Source of the DNA: Haliscomenobacter sp.
Lineage (GTDB): Bacteria > Bacteroidota > Bacteroidia > Chitinophagales > Saprospiraceae
Assembly: GCA_016707205.1 (NCBI GenBank)
Contig: JADJHZ010000011.1
Span: forward strand, 46,680 to 110,679
Direction: 5' to 3'
Length of the DNA stretch: 64,000 nt
Shown: one piece after another, positions 8,668-18,104 of the stretch
Layout of the letters: the number at the start of each line of letters is the position of its first letter
Position numbering within the stretch: the stretch's first letter is position 1
Translations under genes and position numbers: made by a program
Notes under the pieces: generated by a model
The model's database searches: none
What the model was told of the DNA's origin: nothing
Seen by the model: only the letters and a program-made list of their open reading frames with translations

Positions 8668-11600
8668 TCTAATTAGGGTCACATCCCCCCGGTACAGCAG
8701 GGTAACATTGTCGAGGAATTCGATTTCGATCAAATATACATAGACGCCTGCGGGGGCTTTTTCCCCTCGTACTTTGCCATCCCACAATGGAGCGCCGCTC
8801 AGGCAATCGGGGCCAATAGCCTCCGATTCAAAAATCTGGCCGCCCCAACGGTCAAACACCCGGGCAAATTTGACCCTGGTCACCCCTTTACAGGCAAAGA
8901 GCCTGAATTCGTCGTTCCGCCCATCGCCATTTGGGGAAAAGATATTGGGAATATACACATTTCGGTTGCGGTCCAACTCGACAAATACCTTGCCGGCAGC
9001 CGTACAACCGTTGACGTCCACCACCGTTAAGGAGAATTCCTGATCGTCCAGCAGATTAATTACCAACGGGTTCTGAATAGCTGCGGAAGACAGGAACTCC
9101 CTTGGGCTCCAGATAAAAGAATCAATGGGAAGGGAAGCGGTAATGATTGGATCGAGTGTAGTAGTCGAGTCGCCGAGTTCTACGACGATTTCGGAGGGAT
9201 CAAAAGTAACGGTCAGCTCTTCCGGTTGGTTGACGGTCAGGGTATCGGTATAGGTACACCCCAGGGGATCTTCGATGGTCACCAGAACGTCGCCGGCAAA
9301 AATAGTGGCTGGCTGGTTCGGTGGGAAACTCAACCCGCTGTTATTCACCATAAAGGTATAGTCCAGTAAACTACTCCCATTTCCCCCATAGATCGTGTCG
9401 ATATTTAACGTAGTCGATTCTCCGAAGCAGCGGGGCTCCAAAGGAGTAACGATCATCACCACGATGGGTTCAGGCTCCAGGATGGAGTAATTGAGCGTAT
9501 CCTGGCACCCTTTCGAATCGGTGATCGTCACGGAGTAGTCTCCTGCCCGAAGTTCCACCGCTTCCGCAGAATTGGAGGGCGCTACCCCATCCGACCAGGT
9601 GAAGGGGTTGAGGCCAAGGGGGTTGATGCTATCCTGGGTATTCACCAGCACGGCAATCCGGCCTTCTCTTCCCCCATTGCAACGGGCGTTATTGGTATTT
9701 GCCGGGTCGATCGACAATGTAAGGGCTGCCGGTTCACGGAGGTTAAACGGCGCTTCTTTAGGGCAATTATTGCCGTCGGTGATCCGGATGGTATAGATTC
9801 CAGCTGGCAGATTGCTAATTTGCGGGGTCACGCCGCCGGTCTCCAGCCAAAGGTAGTCGTAGTTCGGAGTTCCTCCGGTTACTTGAACGGCGATCTGCCC
9901 ATCGGCGCCCCCGTTACAGCTTACCGGTTCGGCAATAAAGCCGATTTGGATTTCATCCGGGCTTGGAATCGAAACGGTATCGGTAAATCGGCAGAAGTTG
10001 GAATCCACCACAATCAGCGAATTTTCCCCGCCGCAAAGCTGGAGGGCTCTGGAGGAATTGGTATTGGCCAGCATTTCCCCGCTGCTCCAGAAAAATTCAA
10101 ATCTACCGGTAGCGCCATTGGAATAACTGGCGGTTGCGGTGAGCGCACCGTCGCAAACGTCTTCAAAACAGCTTACGGAAACGGTGTCGGAAAAGAGTAC
10201 CTGAATACCCGGCGGATCGGAAACCTGAATCGACCCGGTGACGCCAGGGCAGTTATTGGCATCCGTAACGGTAAAGGCGAACGTACCGGCGGTTAGCCCC
10301 GGACGAAGCGGGAAAAAGGTGGTATCGCTATCCGGCGTCGCAGCCCAGATGTAGGTGTACGGACCGGTACCTCCTCCAGCGGAGATAACCGCCTGCCCGG
10401 TCGCTTCGCCCGGGCACCGGGGCGATTGAATCTGGGTGCTGTCGATACGCAACGGCGCCGGCGCAACGACCTGAGCGGTATCTATGGTTCGGCAGCCATC
10501 GGCAGCCAGAATGGTTAGAATATATTCTCCGGGGCTCAGGCCGGAAATCGCAGTCCCGGTGGCGCCATTGCTCCATTCATAAGCGATAATCGCAGCGCCG
10601 CCTTCGCTGGCAGTTACCTGAAGTTGACCGTTTGCGTCGGAAGAACAGTTAAGGGTATCGTTGGGAAGACTAACAATTTGAGGGGGGGTAGGCGCCATGA
10701 TCGTAACCGGAAACAGCGTCTCGCAATCGTTGTTATCCAACACGCGCAAATCGTAATTGCCGGCAGTTAAATTCGTCGCTACCGAGTCGGTTTGCCCATT
10801 GCTCCAGATTAACCGGTAGGGCCTGGTTCCTCCGGAAACGCTTACCGCGGCGCGACCGTCGTTGCCCACGACACAACTTTCATTGACTAACTCCACGAGG
10901 GCGACATCCAGAGGTTCTGGTTCCCGGATGAAAAGGGTATCCGTCACCTGGCAGCCCAGGGGATCGCTGTCTCGCATCGTTACAATAAACGTTCCGGCGC
11001 AAAGATTGGCGATGGTGCTGCTCGTATTGGTATTTGAAGGTGCGCCCGGAACATTGCCCGTCCAGGTAAACGTGTAGGGAAGCGCAGGAACAGCCCCCGA
11101 GGTATTGCCATTCACCGTGATCTCCCCATCGCAAAGACCGTTACAGGTCACCTGCGTCAGCAGCGAATCGACCGATAATATTTTTCTGGCGCCTACGGAG
11201 AAGCAGCGTTGTATTTCGCAGCCGTTATCATCCGAAACCGTGACGCAGTATTCGCCCGATCCCAGGGAGGTCAGGGTAGAGGAAGTCCCCTGGGTCGTAA
11301 CCGGAGCGCCGTTGACCAGCCAGGAGAAGGTGTACCGGCCGGTAGTTGAAGTAAACCCGCCGGAAGCGTTGAGCAAAATCGATCCATCGGCAACCCCCGA
11401 GCAGGTAGCATTGGTAATGGCCGGGTTCAGGACGATGGGCGCAGGTTGGGACAAGTTGGTGCTCGCCTCTGAGGAACAACCCGCTGAATTGGTGACGGTG
11501 ACTGCGTAAAATCCGCCGGGGATACTATCCAGGCGGTCGGCAGAAATTCCGGGAACGCTCCAGCGGAAAACGTATTCCGGGCCCGGGTTAGGTTGCGGAA

Positions 11601-13329
11601 CGGCGTCGATCAGGATCTCTGCCCGGATCGATCCGTCCGAATACCCAAAACAGCTTGGATCTTTTTCGATCATTCGGACAGCCAAAATAGGCGGCTCGAG
11701 CACTTCCACGGTATCGATAGCCGTGTTCTGAACCGGCGTTTGCGCATCGCGCACTTGTACCTGATACCTCCCTGCCGCCCGGTTGGGAATGGTCAGCATC
11801 CCTCCGGAAGCGGGAATCGTGCCCGTACCGCTATCTGCGGAGAGAGGCGGGATGCTCCGCCAACTGATGGCATAAGGGGGTACCCCATTGGCAACGGTAA
11901 TGGTGAATGCCCCGTTTGCCCCCCCATCGCAACTTACACTGTCTTGCTTCAGGTCCAGGAACAACACATCGGCGGAGACGTTAATCTGACCGCTGCTGAG
12001 AATGAACCCGAGGGGCCGGGGTTCAGGGGTGCCAACAGTTTCTTCCGGGATGGCAGAAGGAAGAATTTGAAGCGGGCTGCTTTGGCCAAAATTTCCGGTC
12101 ACCACAAAACAAAGTTGGAACACGCTTTCTCCGTTATTCAGAGTGACGCCGGAAAAGGTAGGGTCGAGCCAGGACAAATTCAGCCTGGAATTGCCGGTAA
12201 GGCTAATACTCCCCGGGCCAAGCCCGTTCATCTTGCCATTGTAGTTGCGCACTCCGGTAAATTCGACCACCGTCGTATCCCAGGCAAAGTCCATTTCCAG
12301 AGCGCCGACATTGGTAAAGCCCAGGGCGGTCAAATCGACACAAACCGAATCGGCAGGACGGGCATTCAGGAAAGGCAAGGAGAATGAAACGGCATTGCAC
12401 CCGGACATGTTCACCGTGAATCTGGCCTCGCAACTTTTTCCGTCCTCTACAATAATCGTATACGATCCCGGCTGGGGCACAAAAAAACGGATGGAGTCTC
12501 CATGGCCCAAAACGCCAGGCGTAAGTACCCTGCCGGTAATGTCCGGATCGCTGTTCAAAAAGATCCGCGCCGAATAAGACGTCAGGGTATCGAATTCCGG
12601 CAAGCCTCCCCGGGCTACAAAAGAGCCTTGGCATCCTTGGCCATTGAGGTTTGTGTTGATGTTGCTTTCGGCAATCGGATTGAGGTATACCACCTGGAAA
12701 GCGGCGTTGGGGTTGACGTTAACGCAGGGGCCGGCTTCTCCGGTAGTGGGGTCGGGCTCGTAGGCCGAATTGGCAAAATCGTCTATGGTTATAGGAGCAA
12801 ACCAAAAGGCCACCGGCCGGCCGGCATTGTAGGCGCTTTGGTATAGGCCCCGGTTAAAGAGACCCAGATTTCCGCCCGGTGTGCCGTCGGTAGTGATCCA
12901 AATGCCCTTGGATTGGTTTACCGGTTGCCCATTCACGATGATGGGGCTGGTTTTGTTCAGGCAGCTATCGCCCAGGATGGCGCTCAGCGTCGGGCCGGTC
13001 ACGGTAGGAAGGCAATCATAAAGCGCATAGCGGATACCTGCAGGAGAGAAACCATCCGGATCGCCGCTAAGGTTTTCATCTCCATTGTGAAGGATCTGCA
13101 GCGAGTCGTTATAGCATAGATACACCAGCTTGTTGGTGATGGAATTGCTCTGGCCGGTAAAAGGGCCAAACCGCACCGTGCCGGCCTGATTCACACAGGC
13201 CATGCGGGGCTGGATGACACGGACCCCCAGTTTGCCTTTGACCACTATATTTCCAGGTGTTTGACCCGGTAATGCAAAAGCGGCCAATACAATAGCTAGG
13301 GTTAAAAATGGCTTGATCATGCGTAGCAT
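8665..13329 (-). CDS. Giant T9SS surface protein: cohesin-like domain, about 11 SprB repeats, type B CTD
   Basis: 1554-residue exported protein, probably a cell-surface adhesin of the SprB kind used in gliding or attachment. Signal peptide in the first 23 residues (MIKPFLTLAIVLAAFALPGQ; Met4 is an alternative start). Residues about 320-415 resemble a cohesin fold (SVCVDLTALGFTNVGALEMD, then FAWDTTVVEFTGV, then NNGESVFQLCFVV). From about 455 to 1390 there are roughly eleven SprB-type repeats, each opening with a Cys-Gly-x-x-D/N-G motif (SCNGGADGQIAVQVTGGTP is the cleanest) and carrying a YxxxW strand. The C-terminus has the T9SS type B domain (NIFSPNGDGRNDEF, ARVFDRWGGQIFES, APAGVYVYLIEI). Same secretion route as the LamG protein it faces. 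Confidence 0.9.
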   Translation of the reverse strand: MLRMIKPFLTLAIVLAAFALPGQTPGNIVVKGKLGVRVIQPRMACVNQAGTVRFGPFTGQSNSITNKLVYLCYNDSLQILHNGDENLSGDPDGFSPAGIRYALYDCLPTVTGPTLSAILGDSCLNKTSPIIVNGQPVNQSKGIWITTDGTPGGNLGLFNRGLYQSAYNAGRPVAFWFAPITIDDFANSAYEPDPTTGEAGPCVNVNPNAAFQVVYLNPIAESNINTNLNGQGCQGSFVARGGLPEFDTLTSYSARIFLNSDPDITGRVLTPGVLGHGDSIRFFVPQPGSYTIIVEDGKSCEARFTVNMSGCNAVSFSLPFLNARPADSVCVDLTALGFTNVGALEMDFAWDTTVVEFTGVRNYNGKMNGLGPGSISLTGNSRLNLSWLDPTFSGVTLNNGESVFQLCFVVTGNFGQSSPLQILPSAIPEETVGTPEPRPLGFILSSGQINVSADVLFLDLKQDSVSCDGGANGAFTITVANGVPPYAISWRSIPPLSADSGTGTIPASGGMLTIPNRAAGRYQVQVRDAQTPVQNTAIDTVEVLEPPILAVRMIEKDPSCFGYSDGSIRAEILIDAVPQPNPGPEYVFRWSVPGISADRLDSIPGGFYAVTVTNSAGCSSEASTNLSQPAPIVLNPAITNATCSGVADGSILLNASGGFTSTTGRYTFSWLVNGAPVTTQGTSSTLTSLGSGEYCVTVSDDNGCEIQRCFSVGARKILSVDSLLTQVTCNGLCDGEITVNGNTSGAVPALPYTFTWTGNVPGAPSNTNTSSTIANLCAGTFIVTMRDSDPLGCQVTDTLFIREPEPLDVALVELVNESCVVGNDGRAAVSVSGGTRPYRLIWSNGQTDSVATNLTAGNYDLRVLDNNDCETLFPVTIMAPTPPQIVSLPNDTLNCSSDANGQLQVTASEGGAAIIAYEWSNGATGTAISGLSPGEYILTILAADGCRTIDTAQVVAPAPLRIDSTQIQSPRCPGEATGQAVISAGGGTGPYTYIWAATPDSDTTFFPLRPGLTAGTFAFTVTDANNCPGVTGSIQVSDPPGIQVLFSDTVSVSCFEDVCDGALTATASYSNGATGRFEFFWSSGEMLANTNSSRALQLCGGENSLIVVDSNFCRFTDTVSIPSPDEIQIGFIAEPVSCNGGADGQIAVQVTGGTPNYDYLWLETGGVTPQISNLPAGIYTIRITDGNNCPKEAPFNLREPAALTLSIDPANTNNARCNGGREGRIAVLVNTQDSINPLGLNPFTWSDGVAPSNSAEAVELRAGDYSVTITDSKGCQDTLNYSILEPEPIVVMIVTPLEPRCFGESTTLNIDTIYGGNGSSLLDYTFMVNNSGLSFPPNQPATIFAGDVLVTIEDPLGCTYTDTLTVNQPEELTVTFDPSEIVVELGDSTTTLDPIITASLPIDSFIWSPREFLSSAAIQNPLVINLLDDQEFSLTVVDVNGCTAAGKVFVELDRNRNVYIPNIFSPNGDGRNDEFRLFACKGVTRVKFARVFDRWGGQIFESEAIGPDCLSGAPLWDGKVRGEKAPAGVYVYLIEIEFLDNVTLLYRGDVTLIR

Positions 13330-13616
13330 ACGTTAAAGTTTCAAATCAGGATAGCCGGCTTTTCGGGAGGCGCTCCCTCCGGAAAGCCCTGGATGTTTTT
13401 TCGTTTTTGCCTAAGGGTGAAATTCTATCGCCGGCCCTTCGGCGGCAAAGGGTTGGCCATGAGTTCCCTTGAAAATAATCCCGGGCTGGAACCTAAAAAT
13501 CGGTATAGACCTTCCGAAGTGGAAAACGCCGCTGGCTTTCAAATATTGCCGTTTTCCCAAATTCCTCTCCGGCCGCAGCAAAATAAAAAGCGTATTTAAC
13601 CGCAAGGGGCGTTCCG
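13330..13616. other. Intergenic, one weak hairpin
   Basis: Between hutI and the SprB-type gene, both on the minus strand. An imperfect hairpin with GGCTTTTC-GGGAG facing CTCCC-GGAAAGCC lies near 13352-13387 and could end hutI transcription. No gene or clear promoter seen. Confidence 0.4.
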
Positions 13617-14882
13617 CTAAAAAAGACGGAAAGCGCCAGGCGCCACCGGATCTCCGTTGAGGAGTACCGTATCGATCCAGTCGGTACCAAAAGCGTACGG
13701 CAGATACGCCAGAGCGGACGCGGGTTGGGTAATAATCAGGTTGGCAAATTGGCCGGGGGCGATGCTGCCCGCCAGGTCCTGAACCTCCATAGCATAAGCC
13801 CCGTTGAGGGTAGCCGCCTGGATGGCTTCTTCCGGCGTCATACCCATTTGGGTGCAGGCAAGCGTCAGAACGAGCGGCATACTCCCGGAAGGAGAAGACC
13901 CCGGGTTAAAATCAGTGGCCAGGGCAACCCCCATTCCAGCATCGATCAGTTGCCGGGCCGGCGGGTAGGGGTCGTTCAGAAAAAAAGGCGCGGAAGGAAG
14001 CAGCGTCGGTATGACCGTACTGGACGCCAAATCCGTTATATCTTCCTTCGTCATCACCTCCAGGTGATCTACGGACAAGGCGCTATGCCGTATCGCCGTT
14101 TGTACTCCTCCGATGCTATGGAACTGATTGACGTGAATTTTCCCTTTTAACCCCCATCGCGCTCCTGCATCCAGTATCCGGCCGGTCTCTTCGGGAGTAA
14201 AAAAGCCTTTTTCGCAAAAAACATCCAGATAATCGGCTAGTTGTTCATGAGCTACCGCAGGAATCCAGGCTTCTATCAACTGCCGGATGTAATCCGATCT
14301 CCGGGAACGAAATTCCAACGGCAAGGCATGCGCTCCTAAAAAGGTGCTTTTGATAAGCATGCCACTTTTTTCTTTCAGCCGGCGGATCACCCGAAGCATT
14401 TTGAGTTCGGCTTCCAGGTTTAGCCCATACCCGCTTTTGATCTCGATTGCTCCGGTTCCTTTTCGCCGGACTTCCTGAAGCCGCTCCCAGGACACCTCAA
14501 AAAGCGCCTCCTCCGGCATCTCATTCAGTCGACGGGCGGAGTTCAGGATGCCTCCGCCTCTTTGCGCAATTTCTTCATAGCTCAAACCCTGAATCCGGCC
14601 GACAAACTCGCTTTCCCGGGTCGCGGCAAATACCAGATGGGTGTGGGAGTCGCACCAGGCAGGGAGAACCAGACGGCCTACCGCATCGACCTTTCTGGCA
14701 TCCGGAATGTCCGGACATTCCGACTGTGGGCCAAAGGCTTTCACAACCGGGCCTTCCACCCACAAATAGGCGTTCTCAATGACCGGGAGCTGGCACATCG
14801 CTTCCCCTTTGGCCATAGGGCGGCAGCCGGACGGGTCAACGCCGGCCAGAATCCGAATATTCTGGATCAGGATATGGGACAT
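13617..14882 (-). CDS. hutI: Imidazolonepropionase
   Basis: Third step of histidine degradation: hydrolyses 4-imidazolone-5-propionate to N-formimino-L-glutamate. 421 residues, amidohydrolase superfamily. Metal ligands are visible in CDSHTHLVFAATRESEF, in SVDHLEV and in LATDFNPGSSPSGSMPL; the family segment IEIKSGYGLNLEAELKMLRV is present. Other hut genes (hutH, hutU, hutG) are not in the window, so the pathway is scattered or the neighbours lie elsewhere. Expression signals not seen; the thioredoxin-SPOR gene lies 77 bases downstream... upstream on the chromosome but in the same direction, so cotranscription is possible. Confidence 0.93.
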   Translation of the reverse strand: MSHILIQNIRILAGVDPSGCRPMAKGEAMCQLPVIENAYLWVEGPVVKAFGPQSECPDIPDARKVDAVGRLVLPAWCDSHTHLVFAATRESEFVGRIQGLSYEEIAQRGGGILNSARRLNEMPEEALFEVSWERLQEVRRKGTGAIEIKSGYGLNLEAELKMLRVIRRLKEKSGMLIKSTFLGAHALPLEFRSRRSDYIRQLIEAWIPAVAHEQLADYLDVFCEKGFFTPEETGRILDAGARWGLKGKIHVNQFHSIGGVQTAIRHSALSVDHLEVMTKEDITDLASSTVIPTLLPSAPFFLNDPYPPARQLIDAGMGVALATDFNPGSSPSGSMPLVLTLACTQMGMTPEEAIQAATLNGAYAMEVQDLAGSIAPGQFANLIITQPASALAYLPYAFGTDWIDTVLLNGDPVAPGAFRLF

Positions 14883-14959
14883 AACGAGACAACTAATGGA
14901 TCATCCCGGGTATTCACCCGTTGCCTTTTCTTTATCTACTTAGCCTTCCGAATCCCATG

Positions 14960-15784
14960 TCAAGGTTTGGGCAGTTCCCGGACATAGCCCTTCTGCCCCT
15001 CTTGCTGAAGCTGGGCCAAAAACAGGTTGGCTTCCTCCATACTGCGAAAATAGCCCACGATAACCTTAAAAAAGGTAGGTTGCTGAGGCTGTACATCTTC
15101 CAGGATGCGAGAAGGCAACTGGTATTTCTTTTCCATGTCCAGCCGGCTCCGGTTGGCATTTTCATAGCTGCTGAACGCCCCTGTTTGTACCCCAAAAAAT
15201 CGCTGCGTTCTTATTGGCGAAGGAATGGGGGCAACCGGTTCAGACAGAAACGGCGCCGATGGAGTAGAAACCTTCTCCGGGATCAGCGCCGGTTTATTCA
15301 GATGGCTGGTCAGCGCGGCAGGAGTAGTGGGACCAGACGAAGCAGGGCGTTGTTGAACCCTTTTTTGGGGCGAAGTATACCGGAAAAGGACCTGTAACAT
15401 ACGCTCGGGCCCCATGGACTCCTGGAATCGCCCTACGAGTTCGCCCGCTGCGTCAAAAACCAGCAACGTAGGAAGGTAATTCACCTGAAAGGCTTCTTTG
15501 TCATGTAGACCGGATTGCTCATCTACGTCGATCTTTACCGCCACAAATTCTTTGTTGATAAACGAAGCCAAGGCGTAATCCGTAAACGTATTTTTTTCCA
15601 TCCACTGGCATGGCATACACCAACTCGCCGTAAAATGCGCCACCAGTGGTTTGTTTTGCTTCACTGCCTGCTCCCTGGCTTCCCGGAGCCGCACAGATAA
15701 AAATTGTATCCCTTCAGTGGGAGGATCGGCTGCATTCCCGAGAAAAGGGAGCGCCACTAACAACGTGGTTAATTTCAAGTTCAT
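14960..15784 (-). CDS. Thioredoxin-like/SPOR-domain fusion protein, periplasmic
   Basis: 274 residues from ATG 15784 (MNLKLTTLLVALPFLGNA is the signal peptide; the in-frame ATG at 15817 gives a poor one and overlaps the -7 box). Residues about 35-140 are a thioredoxin-fold domain with the redox motif SWCMPCQWME and cis-Pro in NYLPTLLVFD. A Pro/Ser-rich linker follows, then a SPOR domain (FGVQTGAFSSYENANRSRLD, then FKVIVGYFRSMEEANLFLAQ), which binds denuded glycan strands of septal peptidoglycan. The combination suggests a disulfide reductase or folding factor held at cell-wall division sites; that role is inference. It reads in the same direction as hutI. Confidence 0.85.
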   Translation of the reverse strand: MNLKLTTLLVALPFLGNAADPPTEGIQFLSVRLREAREQAVKQNKPLVAHFTASWCMPCQWMEKNTFTDYALASFINKEFVAVKIDVDEQSGLHDKEAFQVNYLPTLLVFDAAGELVGRFQESMGPERMLQVLFRYTSPQKRVQQRPASSGPTTPAALTSHLNKPALIPEKVSTPSAPFLSEPVAPIPSPIRTQRFFGVQTGAFSSYENANRSRLDMEKKYQLPSRILEDVQPQQPTFFKVIVGYFRSMEEANLFLAQLQQEGQKGYVRELPKP

Positions 15785-15814
15785 GAGATTACGGTTTAGG
15801 GATTCTACGTGTTG

Positions 15815-15822
15815 CAAACATA
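15815..15822 (-). promoter_or_regulatory. -7 box (TATGTTTG) for the thioredoxin-SPOR gene
   Basis: Exact TAnnTTTG match about 31 bases before ATG 15784; supports that start over 15817. A TTTG lies 15 bases upstream, shorter than the usual 17-23 spacing. Confidence 0.45.
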
Positions 15823-15841
15823 AGAAAAAAAAGAATGCAAA

Positions 15842-15885
15842 GTTAGACGTTGGGCTTTAGACGTTAGACCTTAGACGGTGGACGG
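15842..15885. repeat. TTAGACG-family array
   Basis: About six degenerate units (GTTAGACGTTGGGCTTTAGA and onward), same family as 8580-8667. Confidence 0.75.
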
Positions 15886-15895
15886 CTCAAAGAAA

Positions 15896-15984
15896 CTCCC
15901 TACTCCCTGCTTCCTGCTCCCTGCTTCCCTGCTTCCCTGCTTCCCTGCTCCCTGCTCCCTGCTCCCTGCTCCCTGCTAATCCCT
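15896..15984. repeat. 7-8-bp array, units GCTCCCT and GCTTCCCT
   Basis: About twelve units of the GCTCCCT family ending in GCTAATCCCTA. It lies in a divergent gap, 82 bases before the phosphatase start, so it is not a simple 3' terminator. Confidence 0.85.
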
Positions 15985-16065
15985 AAAATAAACTCTTTCC
16001 AATAAAAATTCGTTACCAAACAAAACCGACGAGTAAGAAATACCCGAAATGAAAATCGCTATTGC

Positions 16066-16527
16066 ATGAAAATCCTGATGGTTTGCCTTGGTAATATTTG
16101 CAGGTCGCCGCTGGCGGAAGGTATCATGAAAACCAAACTCCTTGAGCGGGGTTGGCCCTGGCGGGTGGATTCGGCAGGCACGGGGTCCTGGCATATTGGG
16201 GATTTGCCCGACCCCCGGTCTATCTCCATCGCGCGCAAACACGGGATCGACATTACAGACCAGCGGGCAAGGCAGTTCACCCGACACGATTACGACGCCT
16301 TTGATTTGATTTTTGCCATGGACAGGCAAAACTACCAGGACATCCTCCGGTTGGCCCCTAATGCCCAAAGCCGGGAAAAAGTCCGCCTTATTCTGGAAGC
16401 GGCCCGTGGGCAACGCCAGGAAGTACCGGATCCGTATTATGACGACCAGGGGTTTGAGCAGGTCTATCGCATGCTGGATGATGCCTGCGAAAAGATCCTG
16501 CTCCAACTGCGCCCTCCAATCGCTTAA
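16066..16527 (+). CDS. Low-molecular-weight protein-tyrosine phosphatase
   Basis: Cytosolic phosphatase of 153 residues. The N-terminal P-loop VCLGNICRSPLAEGI has nucleophile C7 and R13, and the general acid is D in VPDPYYDD. Family members dephosphorylate tyrosine kinases of exopolysaccharide export, arginine phosphates or small molecules; which of these applies is not clear. No kinase gene is adjacent. The last codons overlap the convergent GTPase gene by 4 bases, so there is no room for a terminator between them. Confidence 0.93.
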   Translation: MKILMVCLGNICRSPLAEGIMKTKLLERGWPWRVDSAGTGSWHIGDLPDPRSISIARKHGIDITDQRARQFTRHDYDAFDLIFAMDRQNYQDILRLAPNAQSREKVRLILEAARGQRQEVPDPYYDDQGFEQVYRMLDDACEKILLQLRPPIA

Positions 16528-17897
16528 TGCACTCCGGCAAGGGATTTGCGGGATTCGGTTTTGAATCCAAACTGATCGGCAAACCGGTTGATTACGTCCT
16601 CCAGATCGGGGGTTCCTATCTCCTGGAGGTCATAATATACCCGCGTGTGGGGCTTCCGGATCGTAATTACCCGGCGAAGATCGATCGGGGTTCCGATGAC
16701 CACCGCGTCGCAATCCGTCTGGTTGATGGTTGTTTCCAGATCGTGCAATTGTTCGTCGCCATAGCCCATGGCGGGTAGCAAGGTGCCGATTCCCGGATAC
16801 TCCTCAAACGTTTCGGCGATTTTGCCTGTAAGAAACGGCCTGGGATCGACTAAAGCGGCCGCTCCAAATTTTTTGGCGGCGATCGTGCCAGCGCCCAGTT
16901 TCATCCCTCCATGGGTGAGGGTTGGGCCGTCTTCTACGACCAATACGCGTTTGCCCCGGATCGCTCCCGGATCGTCCACCCGAATGGGGGAAGCGGCGTC
17001 AATCACTATCGCCTTTGGATTCACCCGTTCGATATTTCGCCTCACGATATCAATATTCTCGGGGGAAGCGGTTTCTACCTTGTTGATGATGACCACATCC
17101 GCCATCCTTAGCGTTACTTCCCCAGGGTAATAGGATACTTCATGCCCCGGCCGGTGTGGGTCTACCAGAGTAATCATCAAATCCGGTTTGTAGAAAGGGA
17201 AATCGTTATTCCCTCCATCCCAAACGATAACGTCGCATCCATCTGGATCTTGCTCTGCTGCCCGGAGGATGGCTTCGTAGTCGACTCCGGCATAAATAAC
17301 ATTGCCGCGGACTATATGGGGTTCATACTCTTCCATTTCTTCAATCGTACAGGCATGCCGCTTCAAATCGCTTAGGGCAGCATACCGCTGTACTTTTTGC
17401 TTTCGGAGATCCCCATACGGCATCGGATGGCGAATAGCGATCACTTTGATCCCGTGCTTCATTAGTAGTTCGACTACTTTCCTGGATGTTTGGCTTTTAC
17501 CAACCCCGGTGCGCACCGCCCCAATAGCAATCACCGGCTTCTGGCTTTTAATGCAGGTGCTCCCCGGCCCCAGCAGCAAAAAATTGGCGCCGGCCGATTG
17601 CACCAAAGCGCCGAGATGCATCACCTGCTGATAACTCACATCGCTATAGGAAAAGGCGCAATCGTCGACCTTGTACCGGCGGATCAGCTCGGTCAATTCG
17701 TCTTCTCCATAAATCGGGATGCCTTTGGGGTATAAGGCGCCCGCTAACTCAGCCGGGTAACGCCGGTCTTCAATATCAGGAATCTGCGCCGCAGTGAATG
17801 CAACGACTTCATACTCTTCGCGGTCGCGGTAGACGGTATTGAAATTGTGGAAATCGCGTCCTGCCGCCCCCATGATAATTACCTTTCTTCGTTTCAC
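16524..17897 (-). CDS. Cyclic 2,3-diphosphoglycerate synthetase-like P-loop GTPase (COG2403)
   Basis: 457 residues, close in length and layout to the archaeal cyclic 2,3-diphosphoglycerate synthetase. An N-terminal Rossmann-like domain (KVIIMGAAGRDFHNFN) precedes a P-loop NTPase with Walker A IGAVRTGVGKSQTSRKV, a WDGGNND segment and a NKVE specificity motif (VVIINKVETAS). In methanogens the enzyme makes a thermoprotective phosphoglycerate; in Bacteroidota the product has not, to my knowledge, been settled. The gene reads away from the GAF-cyclase gene and overlaps the phosphatase gene tail to tail. Confidence 0.82.
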   Translation of the reverse strand: MKRRKVIIMGAAGRDFHNFNTVYRDREEYEVVAFTAAQIPDIEDRRYPAELAGALYPKGIPIYGEDELTELIRRYKVDDCAFSYSDVSYQQVMHLGALVQSAGANFLLLGPGSTCIKSQKPVIAIGAVRTGVGKSQTSRKVVELLMKHGIKVIAIRHPMPYGDLRKQKVQRYAALSDLKRHACTIEEMEEYEPHIVRGNVIYAGVDYEAILRAAEQDPDGCDVIVWDGGNNDFPFYKPDLMITLVDPHRPGHEVSYYPGEVTLRMADVVIINKVETASPENIDIVRRNIERVNPKAIVIDAASPIRVDDPGAIRGKRVLVVEDGPTLTHGGMKLGAGTIAAKKFGAAALVDPRPFLTGKIAETFEEYPGIGTLLPAMGYGDEQLHDLETTINQTDCDAVVIGTPIDLRRVITIRKPHTRVYYDLQEIGTPDLEDVINRFADQFGFKTESRKSLAGVH

Positions 17898-18010
17898 AGC
17901 TGTACATTTGGTTAGGAAAAACAGAAAATTCAGTTTCCGAAAATTTACCGCCTCCTAACCCGACGAACAATGACTTAAATCTCGGAAAAAGGAGAGATTA
18001 GACGTTGGAT

Positions 18011-18050
18011 GAGGTTGCGAAGTTGCGGGGTTGCGAGGTAGCGAGGTAAC
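18011..18050. repeat. 8-bp array, unit GAGGTTGC
   Basis: Five degenerate units (GAGGTTGC, GAAGTTGC, GGGGTTGC, GAGGTAGC, GAGGTAAC), preceded by a TTAGACGTTGGA remnant at 17998-18009. It sits in the promoter zone of the cyclase gene. Confidence 0.8.
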
Positions 18051-18104
18051 TTTTTAGTACCTTGCAAACCAAATTCCCCGTTGCCCCAAAACGCCCTGGA
18101 CGAT

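Noticed and set aside
15896..15984. CRISPR-like look of the GCTCCCT and GAGGTTGC arrays
   Set aside because: Units are 7-8 bp with no spacers and no cas genes are present.
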